This document shows, in pieces, positions 1 through 6,035 of a stretch of DNA of 11,918 nucleotides (position 1 is the stretch's first letter; each line of letters begins with the position of its first letter). The stretch is from Acidobacteriota bacterium. GTDB taxonomy: Bacteria; Acidobacteriota; Terriglobia; Bryobacterales; Bryobacteraceae. The stretch lies in the NCBI GenBank assembly GCA_026394095.1, contig JAPKYY010000855.1, positions 1 to 11,918 of the forward strand, written 5' to 3'. Under the pieces are notes generated by a model. It was not told the origin of the DNA, did no database searches, and worked only from the letters and a program-made list of their open reading frames with translations. A program made the position numbers and the translations under genes.

Positions 1-461
1 AACTGCAAATAGTTGCGGCCGTTGAGAGGAAGTTCGACGATTCGCTTCTGCTCGACAACGGTTCCAACTGTTGCGTTTTCGGTCTGTAGCGCTGCGGCGG
101 AGGAAGAGACTTCGATGGTCTCGCTCACCTGGCCGAGTTGCATTGCAACGTCAACGCGCAGACTTGCCTGAACTTGGACTTCGATATTGGATTGATTGAA
201 GGTTTTGAAGCCCGCTTTGTCCACTTTCACCGAATAGGTGCCGGGGACGAGTGCAGGAAAACTGTACAGACCCTCGCCATTGGTTGTCGTGGAACGCGAT
301 GCGTTCGTTGAAGAATTCTTGATTGTAATGTTAGCGCCAGCAACGGGTGCACCCTGAGGATCGGTTACCGCACCGGAAACGTCACCAAGGGTTTGGCCAA
401 AAACTGAGGCCGAGAAAAGAAGTAGCAACAGGCTAACCTGTGCAAACAACCTAGTTCGCAT
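1..461 (-). CDS. Oar-like TonB-dependent outer-membrane protein with carboxypeptidase-regulatory-like domain (5' part only)
   Basis: Translation from the ATG at 461 gives about 153 residues before the window edge. Residues 1-22 form a Sec signal peptide (MRTRLFAQVSLLLLLFSASV..., cleavage near FG-Q). Next comes a carboxypeptidase-regulatory-like (transthyretin-fold) domain, about residues 25-110, with GDVSGAVTDPQGAPVAGA, GLYSFPALVPGTYSVKV and KAGF. The plug region starts with VVEQKRIVELPLNGRNY, the signature of acidobacterial Oar/TonB-dependent proteins. Known role of the family: beta-barrel outer-membrane proteins taking up oligosaccharides, siderophores or other large ligands; full members are about 1000-1200 aa, so most of this gene lies outside. 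The start is fixed by a strong AGGAGG site 6 nt upstream. It diverges from xylD, so the substrate could be a plant polysaccharide fragment, but that is inference from context only. Confidence 0.9.
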   Translation of the reverse strand, partial: MRTRLFAQVSLLLLLFSASVFGQTLGDVSGAVTDPQGAPVAGANITIKNSSTNASRSTTTNGEGLYSFPALVPGTYSVKVDKAGFKTFNQSNIEVQVQASLRVDVAMQLGQVSETIEVSSSAAALQTENATVGTVVEQKRIVELPLNGRNYLQ

Positions 462-467
462 AATTTT

Positions 468-473
468 CCTCCT
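468..473 (-). promoter_or_regulatory. Strong Shine-Dalgarno of the TonB-dependent protein
   Basis: On the minus strand AGGAGG lies 6 nt before the ATG at 461. It is the best ribosome binding site in the window and fixes the start of the outer-membrane protein. Confidence 0.85.
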
Positions 474-511
474 GAAGGAAAGGGTTTTGTAACATTAACC
501 TATCACAATTC

Positions 512-540
512 TTGATCGGATACATGAATGAAACTTTAGT
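512..540 (+). promoter_or_regulatory. Candidate sigma70-type promoter of xylD
   Basis: TTGATC (512-517) and TTTAGT (535-540) are separated by 17 nt, each matching four of six consensus bases. This would start transcription near 547 and leave a leader of about 65 nt before the xylD ATG at 612. The match is modest and the region is A/T rich, so this is a guess supported mainly by position. The -10 lies inside the inverted repeat at 534-547. Confidence 0.35.
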
Positions 541-547
541 TCTAAAG
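534..547. repeat. Perfect inverted repeat CTTTAG-TT-CTAAAG, candidate operator
   Basis: A perfect 6-bp inverted repeat with a 2-nt centre sits in the 150-bp region between the divergent TonB-dependent protein and xylD genes and overlaps the candidate xylD -10 element. Its size and place suit a dimeric repressor, but I cannot assign a regulator family and no regulator gene is in the window. The rest of 462-611 shows no other feature I can support. Confidence 0.35.
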
Positions 548-611
548 CAGGATCGTCACAAATGTTTTGGATCTTTAGCGCACTCGTTTTGAGAGAGAAT
601 GGCCTAAACAC

Positions 612-2390
612 ATGAATCGCGACCGAAAGTTCCCCCTCCGTAGCCAGAACTGGTTTCAGAATCCCGACAATCTCGGCATGACCGCGGTCTACCTTGAGCG
701 CTATGCCAACTACGGCTTGACCCGCGAAGAACTACAGTCAGGGAAACCGATCATCGGTATCGCCCAGACAGGTTCAGATCTCTCGCCCTGCAACCGCATC
801 CATCTCGATCTTGCGGATCGCATCCGCGACGGGATTCGCGATGCCGGTGGGGTCCCCTTCATATTCCCGGTTCACCCGATCTTCGAGAACTGCCGCCGGC
901 CCACTGCAGCGTTGGACCGCAACCTCGCCTATATGGGCCTGGTTGAGATCATGCACGGCTACTTCTTTGATGGTGTCGTTCTCACCACCGGCTGCGACAA
1001 GACCACGCCTGCCTGTCTGATGGCGGCCGCAACAGTGAACCTGCCATCGATTGTCCTCAGCGGCGGCCCGATGTTGAACAGCTACTACAAAGGCAAGCTC
1101 GCTGGAAGCGGGATGACCGTTTGGGAAGCCCGTCGCATGCATGCGGCAGGCGAGATCGATTACGACCAGTTCATGGACATGGTGATGGCCTCTGCCCCCA
1201 GCCCCGGCCACTGCAACACGATGGGTACTGCTTCGTCGATGAACTCCCTGGCTGAAGCCCTTGGCATGAGCCTGCCCGGCTGCGCCGTCATCCCCGCCCC
1301 CTATCGCGAACGAACACAAATGGCCTTCCGCACTGGCAGACGCATTGTCGAGATGGTGCGCGAAGACTTGCGGCCTTCTGCAATCATGACCCGCCAGGCC
1401 TTTGAGAATGCGATCGTCGTCTGCAGCGCCATCGGCGGCTCCACTAACTGCCCGCCGCACCTGGTCGCTATTGCCCGCCATATGGGCGTCGAACTCAAGA
1501 CGAAGGACTGGGAAACAGTAGGCCACGAAATCCCGCTGCTGGCCAACGTCCAGCCGGCTGGCGAATACCTTACCGAAAGCTTCCACCTGGCGGGTGGCAT
1601 CCCTGCCGTTATCGGCGAGCTCATCTGCGCAGGCAAGATCCACGAATCGGCAATGAACGTCTCGGGCGCCACCGTCGGCGATTGCTATCGACACACACGT
1701 TCGACCGATCACAAGGTGATCCGAGGCTACGAAAATCCGGTCTCAGAAAAGGCAGGCTTCCTCGTGATGGACGGCAACCTCTTCTCGAGCGCCCTGGTTA
1801 AGAGTTCGGTAATCGGCAAGGAATTCCGCAAACTCTTCCTCGAAAACCCCGGTGACGAAAATGCCTTTACCGCCCGCGCCATTGTCTTCGAAGGCCCGGA
1901 AGACTATCACGAGAGAATCAACGACGAATCTCTCAACATCGACGAGCGCTGCATCCTGGTGATCCGTGGCTGTGGTCCGGTAGGTTATCCGGGTGCGGCT
2001 GAGGTAGTTAACATGCTTCCACCCGACCGGCTCATCAAGATCGGCGTCAACCAGTTGCCCACGCTTGGTGACGGCCGCCAGAGCGGCACCAGCGCGAGCG
2101 CCTCAATCCTCAACGTCTCGCCTGAGGCCGCAGTGGGCGGTAACCTCGCGATACTTGAAACGGGCGACACCATCCGCGTAGACTTCAACACTCGACGTGT
2201 CGACGTTGTCTTGAGTGATGAAGAGATCGAAGAGCGCAAGAAAAACGTGAAACTGCAAATTGCGCAGACGCAGACACCGTGGCAGGAGTTCTACCGGGCT
2301 CACGTGGGGCAACTCGAATTCGGTGGCGTTCTTGAGTTCGCAGTAAAGTACCGCAATCTGGGCGAGATCATACCTCGCCACAATCACTAA
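612..2390 (+). CDS. xylD: D-xylonate dehydratase-type sugar-acid dehydratase (IlvD/Edd family)
   Basis: 592 aa, full length for the pentonate dehydratase branch of IlvD/Edd. These enzymes convert D-xylonate (or L-arabinonate and relatives) to the 2-keto-3-deoxy acid with a [2Fe-2S] cluster and Mg2+. The three cluster cysteines are present: C60 (LSPCNR), C128 (TTGCDKTTPA) and C201 (GHCNTMG), at the same spacing as I recall for Caulobacter XylD. The predicted base-forming serine lies in GDGRQSGTS (S491), and the C terminus ends in PRHNH as in XylD. Conserved blocks such as GKPIIGIAQTGSD, NCRRPTAALDRNL and DERCILVIRG argue against IlvD itself (branched-chain synthesis). Substrate preference between xylonate, arabinonate and other acids cannot be decided from sequence. 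The start has only a weak purine run (GAGAGAG, 591-597) upstream. No other xylonate pathway gene is adjacent; uxaC about 0.8 kb away is the nearest sugar-acid gene. The gene ends 2 nt from the converging DUF488 gene. Confidence 0.93.
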   Translation: MNRDRKFPLRSQNWFQNPDNLGMTAVYLERYANYGLTREELQSGKPIIGIAQTGSDLSPCNRIHLDLADRIRDGIRDAGGVPFIFPVHPIFENCRRPTAALDRNLAYMGLVEIMHGYFFDGVVLTTGCDKTTPACLMAAATVNLPSIVLSGGPMLNSYYKGKLAGSGMTVWEARRMHAAGEIDYDQFMDMVMASAPSPGHCNTMGTASSMNSLAEALGMSLPGCAVIPAPYRERTQMAFRTGRRIVEMVREDLRPSAIMTRQAFENAIVVCSAIGGSTNCPPHLVAIARHMGVELKTKDWETVGHEIPLLANVQPAGEYLTESFHLAGGIPAVIGELICAGKIHESAMNVSGATVGDCYRHTRSTDHKVIRGYENPVSEKAGFLVMDGNLFSSALVKSSVIGKEFRKLFLENPGDENAFTARAIVFEGPEDYHERINDESLNIDERCILVIRGCGPVGYPGAAEVVNMLPPDRLIKIGVNQLPTLGDGRQSGTSASASILNVSPEAAVGGNLAILETGDTIRVDFNTRRVDVVLSDEEIEERKKNVKLQIAQTQTPWQEFYRAHVGQLEFGGVLEFAVKYRNLGEIIPRHNH

Positions 2391-2392
2391 AT

Positions 2393-2869
2393 TCAGTCGA
2401 TACCCAGTGTCAGTTGCACGGCAGACTCAGGGAAGCCTGGCTCTTTGAGCACAGTCGAATCCTTGCGGATGTGCTCGATTTCGAGAAACGAGAAGTCTTC
2501 CATCAGCGCTCGGGACAAAAGGTAGCGGCGATGGCATTGGTAGGGGTCTTCTTCAGCGCACATCATGACGGTGGGACGATCTTGCGATTGGCGGATTAGA
2601 TCGCGCAAGGCAGTCTTGAATCCCTGCGTCTGACGCAACTCCGTGTTGTTCTGAGTACGCCGCCCACCCAGATACTTTCCCGCATAGACGTAGTCGATAC
2701 CGGCAGCGGCCAGGGACTCTCGCAGAGCATCCTGGTTGAAGTGAGGTGAAAATCGTGAAGAGGGAAACGTACGCACGTCCACAACTTGTGCGATGTTGTG
2801 AGCAAGCAGCAATTTCACAAACACTTCGATCGAGTGATTCGAGTGTCCAATCGTAAATAGCGTTTCCAT
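2393..2869 (-). CDS. DUF488 family protein
   Basis: 158 aa from the ATG at 2869. Hallmarks of DUF488 are clear: TIGHSNHS at residues 7-14, VVDVRTFPSSR at 29-39, YLGGRR at 66-71 and CAEEDPYQCHR at 104-114. The conserved Cys/His/Arg residues suggest a catalytic or metal-binding site. The biochemical role of the family is not established, so none is assigned. An in-frame TTG at 2875 would add two residues; ATG is preferred because it is the stronger start codon and gives the usual METLFTIGHS beginning. Neither start has a good ribosome binding site. The gene converges on xylD with a 2-nt gap and diverges from the small gene at 2892, whose start is only 22 nt away, so its promoter must lie inside that neighbour. 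Confidence 0.9.
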   Translation of the reverse strand: METLFTIGHSNHSIEVFVKLLLAHNIAQVVDVRTFPSSRFSPHFNQDALRESLAAAGIDYVYAGKYLGGRRTQNNTELRQTQGFKTALRDLIRQSQDRPTVMMCAEEDPYQCHRRYLLSRALMEDFSFLEIEHIRKDSTVLKEPGFPESAVQLTLGID

Positions 2870-2891
2870 TCCCAATTAGAAAGAGTAGCGA

Positions 2892-3200
2892 ATGATCAGC
2901 CTGGCTCGAAAGAGCTTTCTAGCCAATCTCTGCACTGCATTGCTGGCGCAGGTGTTGCCACCCACCGAAAAAGAGGAAAAAGCCAAACGCCTTCCCGATG
3001 GAACCCTGCAGAGCGAAGCCATTCTCAAAGAGGAACAAAAGAAGATGCTCGTTGATGCGGCCAACCTGATTCAGTACAGCCAGGACGTGGAAGCAGAGCT
3101 GAAAAAGAACGACCACAATATCCTCAGCATCGGCATGCTCAAGAAACTCGAAGAGATAGAAAAGCTAGCCCGCCGCATGCGCGGCAGGCACAATCGCTAA
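2892..3200 (+). CDS. Small hypothetical protein, probably exported, helical and highly charged
   Basis: 102 aa. The first ~22 residues carry R6 and K7 followed by a hydrophobic stretch (SFLANLCTALLAQVL), resembling a short Sec signal or membrane anchor. The remainder is rich in K, E, D and R and is predicted by eye to be helical or coiled coil (EAILKEEQKKMLVDAANL, ending in KLEEIEKLARRMRGRHNR). A weak purine-rich site (AGAAAGAG, 2878-2885) precedes the ATG. I do not recognise a characterised family; similar small LPDG-x-LQSEAILKE-type proteins seem familiar from acidobacterial genomes, but that is memory and not a search. It diverges from DUF488 and its stop overlaps the uxaC stop by 4 nt. 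Being sandwiched between unrelated genes with an intact reading frame and a plausible leader argues that it is real. Confidence 0.75.
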   Translation: MISLARKSFLANLCTALLAQVLPPTEKEEKAKRLPDGTLQSEAILKEEQKKMLVDAANLIQYSQDVEAELKKNDHNILSIGMLKKLEEIEKLARRMRGRHNR

Positions 3201-4600
3201 AGCGGCAGGCGCAGAAAATCGCGCGCATTCCCAAAACAAATATTGCGCACCATGTTTCCGATCATGGCCTCATCATTCGGCAGCAGGCCCTTGGCCATAT
3301 CATTGCCGACAAGATTGCACAGAGTGCGGCGGAAGTACTCGTGACGCGGAAAGCTCATAAAGGATCGCGAATCCGTCAGCATGCCGATGAATCGCGAAAA
3401 CAGCCCGCAATTGGACAACGCGTTCATCTGCCATTCCATCGCCTCTTTCTGATCCAGAAACCACCAGCCGGAACCAAACTGGATCTTGCCAGCAATCTTG
3501 CCGTCCTGGAAGTTGCCAGCCATGGTGGCAAATGTATAGTTCTCGTTCGGGTTCAGGTTGTAGAGCACCATTCGTGGCAACTGGTCTTCCTGATTCAGGC
3601 GATCGAGATAGGCAGCCAGCGCATCGCCTTGCGGCGCATCTCCGATCGAATCAAAACCCTTGTCGGCACCGAGTTCACGATAGGCCCTCGAATTGGCGTT
3701 ACGCCGCGCACCCAGGTGGATCTGCTTCGTCCATCCCCTTGCAGCATCGAGCTTGCCGAAGAAGAGCATCATGAAACTGGCGTAGCGGTCAAACTCATCG
3801 GCTGACACTTCCCCGCCCTCGCGAGCCTTGTCAAAGATTGAGGCTGCTTCCTCTTCATCGCAGAAATTGGCAAAGCAGCGATTGAGGCCATGGTCGGAGA
3901 GACGGCAACCGATCTCATGAAACGCATCATGGCGCAGTTGGATCGCCTTCAGAAAATCAGCAAAAGAATCGATGCTCACAGCCGAGGTCTCGTAGAGTTT
4001 TTCGATCCAGGGCAGAAAAAGATCCGGCCGCTGCACATGCATCGCACCATCAGGTCTAAAGGTGGGAAAAACCTTGGCCGGGCAATCGCTCTTGGCAATG
4101 GCAGCATGCCAGCGCAAGTCATCGGCCGGGTCGTCGGTGGTGCAGATGGCCTTCACGCCAAACTTCTTGAGGATCCCCCAGATCCGCATGTCCTCAGAGG
4201 CTAGTTGGGCATTGGTCTGATCCCAAATCCTTCGGGCATTGCTTTCGTTGAGCAACTCGTCAATGCCGAAATATCGCTTCAACTCAAGATGGGTCCAGTG
4301 ATAGAGGGGATTGCGCAAGGTATGCGGCACAGTTGCGGCAAAGGCCTCAAACTTCTCAAACGGTGAGGCATCGCCAGTGCAATGCGACTCTGGAATTCCG
4401 TTGGCCCGCATTGCCCTCCACTTGTAGTGATCGCCTTCCAGCCAGATCTCAAAGAGATTGGCAAAGCGACGGTTCTCGGCGATATCCTTTGGCGGCAGAT
4501 GCGAGTGGTAATCGAGGATCGGCTCTGCTGCCGCGTATTGGTGGTAGAGGTGCTGAGCTTGTTCGGTCTCAAGCAGGAAGTTGTCGTGGATGAAGGACAT
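3197..4600 (-). CDS. uxaC: Uronate isomerase (glucuronate/galacturonate isomerase)
   Basis: 467 aa, the normal length for UxaC. The enzyme isomerises D-glucuronate to D-fructuronate and D-galacturonate to D-tagaturonate, the first cytosolic step of hexuronate breakdown, and belongs to the amidohydrolase superfamily. Visible signatures are the metal-ligand motif DYHSHLPP (H32, H34), the early block NLFEIWLEGDHYKWRAMR, ICTTDDPADDLRWH, KIQFGSGWWFLDQ, and the C-terminal GMLTDSRSFMSFPRHEYFRR with catalytic-type D410. It is the last gene of a minus-strand cluster, 19 nt after the SDR stop. Upstream of the ATG the strand reads GGATAGGATATAGGTTTC, offering several partial ribosome sites. Its stop codon overlaps that of the small plus-strand gene. 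No tagaturonate or fructuronate reductase is recognised next to it, although the adjacent SDR could be an oxidoreductase of the same route (weak inference). Confidence 0.97.
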   Translation of the reverse strand: MSFIHDNFLLETEQAQHLYHQYAAAEPILDYHSHLPPKDIAENRRFANLFEIWLEGDHYKWRAMRANGIPESHCTGDASPFEKFEAFAATVPHTLRNPLYHWTHLELKRYFGIDELLNESNARRIWDQTNAQLASEDMRIWGILKKFGVKAICTTDDPADDLRWHAAIAKSDCPAKVFPTFRPDGAMHVQRPDLFLPWIEKLYETSAVSIDSFADFLKAIQLRHDAFHEIGCRLSDHGLNRCFANFCDEEEAASIFDKAREGGEVSADEFDRYASFMMLFFGKLDAARGWTKQIHLGARRNANSRAYRELGADKGFDSIGDAPQGDALAAYLDRLNQEDQLPRMVLYNLNPNENYTFATMAGNFQDGKIAGKIQFGSGWWFLDQKEAMEWQMNALSNCGLFSRFIGMLTDSRSFMSFPRHEYFRRTLCNLVGNDMAKGLLPNDEAMIGNMVRNICFGNARDFLRLPL

Positions 4601-4619
4601 GAAACCTATATCCTATCCT

Positions 4620-5462
4620 TCAATGCGGCTTCAGGCCAAGACGCTTCGCCATGATCCGATCAATCCAGCGGGATGGCAGCAGCCTCGGAATCCACCAGTT
4701 GAGGATCGATTTGGGTACCAGCGCATAGCGGGTTTTGGGCCGGGCAGCAAGCAGGATCTCAATCAGCAGGTCTGCGCATTGCTCGGGAGCCAGCCCCTCC
4801 CTGGCAATCTTCAGCATGGAATCATAGGCCAGCTTCAAAGAATCCGCATAGGGTGTATTGAGATAGGCATCAAACTCAGCCTTGCCCCAAATGGGCGTTC
4901 GTATCGCACCAGGCCCCACAACAATCACGTCAATGCCAAAGAGCATGAGTTCGCGCCGCAAGCTTGCAGACATACCCTCAAGCGCGTGCTTTGAAGCAAC
5001 ATAGGCACCAACAAAGGGCGAAGCGAGCTTACCTGAAACCGAACTGATATTGATAATGCGGCCTGGCTTGCCGGTGCGCCCTGGATCGACTCCCAGCAGT
5101 GGAGCAAAGGCTTGAGTGACAGCCATCACACCAAACAGATTCACATCAAACTGATGTCGCAATTTCTCCGCCGGGAGATAGAGCAAAGGCCCACTGATGG
5201 CGACGCCTGCATTGTTGATCAGGCCATCGAGCCGCCGCTCGCCCAGTGTCTGCTCGACAAGTTTAACGGCAGCATCGATTGCCGCCTCATCGGTAACATC
5301 AAAAACCAGAGGCACGAATCGCTCAGGAAACTGCTCCGTCAGCCGCACCGCATCGTCCTGAGTTCTGACCGATCCAAACACTTGAAAGCCGGCCCGCAGC
5401 GCGGCATCGAGTGTCGCGAGCCCAATGCCGGTTGATACGCCCGTAATCAGGACTGACTTCAT
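4620..5462 (-). CDS. Short-chain dehydrogenase/reductase (SDR) family oxidoreductase
   Basis: 280 aa classical SDR, an NAD(P)-dependent Rossmann enzyme. The cofactor glycine motif TGVSTGIG lies at residues 8-14, NNAG at 83-86, the active-site serine in INISSVSGK (about S140/S141) and the catalytic Y154-x3-K158 in AYVASKHA; N108 (VNLFG) completes the tetrad. The C terminus (NWWIPRLLPSRWIDRIMAKR) resembles SDRs acting on lipid, steroid or retinol-like substrates, but substrate cannot be called. The start is the ATG at 5462, which overlaps the transporter stop as ATGA. The same frame stays open upstream to 6035, but residues before this Met do not look like SDR and come from out-of-frame reading of the broken transporter. 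Likely co-transcribed with the aminotransferase upstream and uxaC downstream. Confidence 0.94.
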   Translation of the reverse strand: MKSVLITGVSTGIGLATLDAALRAGFQVFGSVRTQDDAVRLTEQFPERFVPLVFDVTDEAAIDAAVKLVEQTLGERRLDGLINNAGVAISGPLLYLPAEKLRHQFDVNLFGVMAVTQAFAPLLGVDPGRTGKPGRIINISSVSGKLASPFVGAYVASKHALEGMSASLRRELMLFGIDVIVVGPGAIRTPIWGKAEFDAYLNTPYADSLKLAYDSMLKIAREGLAPEQCADLLIEILLAARPKTRYALVPKSILNWWIPRLLPSRWIDRIMAKRLGLKPH

Positions 5463-6035
5463 AACAATAGTGCAATGCCCATCACGATCAATACCAATGC
5501 GCTCATGATTGGGATCGTTACCGAAAGCGACTTCATTCGATTCATCGAAGGTGCAACAAGTACAGCAGCAAGACCCAACCCGATCAACACCACGGCCAGC
5601 CCAATCGAAAAGCTCAACAGCAGAACCAGCCCGTAGAGGCTCTGTCCGCGTGACATCGACAGCAGAAGCAGTGATAGCGCCTCCGGGCAAGGGACGATGC
5701 CACCGGAGACTCCCAGAGCCTTGAGGGAAAGACCATGAGGATGATCGCTGCCTCCCCCCATTGGAAGAGCCTCGCTCACCTGCTTCGGCCTCAAGCGTTG
5801 ATAGAGCAACCAGAATCCGATGCCGGCGATCAACAAGCCACTCGCTTTGTTCAAGAGCGGATGCAGCGCCTGCAAGCCGCAAGGCATCAAAAGCAGAGCC
5901 ACGCGTACCAGCGAGATAGGCCGCAACAACAGTCTTGCCATGGCCGGGAGTCAGCGCGTGGGCCGCACCTAATACAGCGGCAGAGCCAAGCGAAAAAACT
6001 CCGGGAGCCAGCAGCAATTCAGAAAGAGTGCTCAT
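5459..6035 (-). pseudogene. NicO/RcnA-like nickel-cobalt (or sulfite-exporter-like) membrane transporter, disrupted by internal deletion and frameshift
   Basis: Reading from the ATG at 6035 gives a typical start of this family: MSTLSELLLAPGVFSLGSAA then LGAAHALTPGHGKTVVAAYL and AGTRGSAFDAL. Family similarity then stops in that frame and resumes in the +1 frame near 5862-5885 as ALHPLLNKASGLLIAGIGFW, a His/Gly/Pro-rich loop (GGGSDHPHG), GVSGGIVPCPEALSLLLLSM and two more hydrophobic segments to the TGA at 5459. In intact relatives about 35 residues, including the second membrane segment with its THT-type motif, separate these two parts; here almost none remain. A deletion of length 3n+2 would explain both the loss and the shift. 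The outer boundaries are normal operon joints: ATGA overlap with the aminotransferase stop and with the SDR start. An assembly or sequencing deletion is the main alternative. Metal specificity is not inferable. Confidence 0.8.

Noticed and set aside
774..1712. 312-codon open frame on the minus strand opposite xylD
   Set aside because: It is antisense to a full-length, motif-complete xylD, has no recognisable domain and shows the low-complexity A/G/D/R make-up typical of shadow frames in GC-rich genes.
2867..2875. TTG start for the DUF488 protein at 2875
   Set aside because: It adds only two residues and has no better ribosome site than the ATG at 2869, which matches the usual N terminus.
2904..2922. 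GAAAG-AG-CTTTC inverted repeat near the DUF488/small-gene divergent starts
   Set aside because: Arms are only 5 bp and it lies within coding sequence of the small gene; expected by chance.
3341..4204. Plus-strand open frames opposite uxaC
   Set aside because: They lie in antisense to conserved uxaC sequence, show no family motifs and no ribosome binding sites; treated as shadows.
5459..5941. Separate 160-aa membrane protein starting at the ATG at 5941
   Set aside because: Its first ~24 residues are the transporter's HGKTVVAAYL region read in the wrong frame; the true start of that gene is at 6035, so it is annotated as one broken gene.
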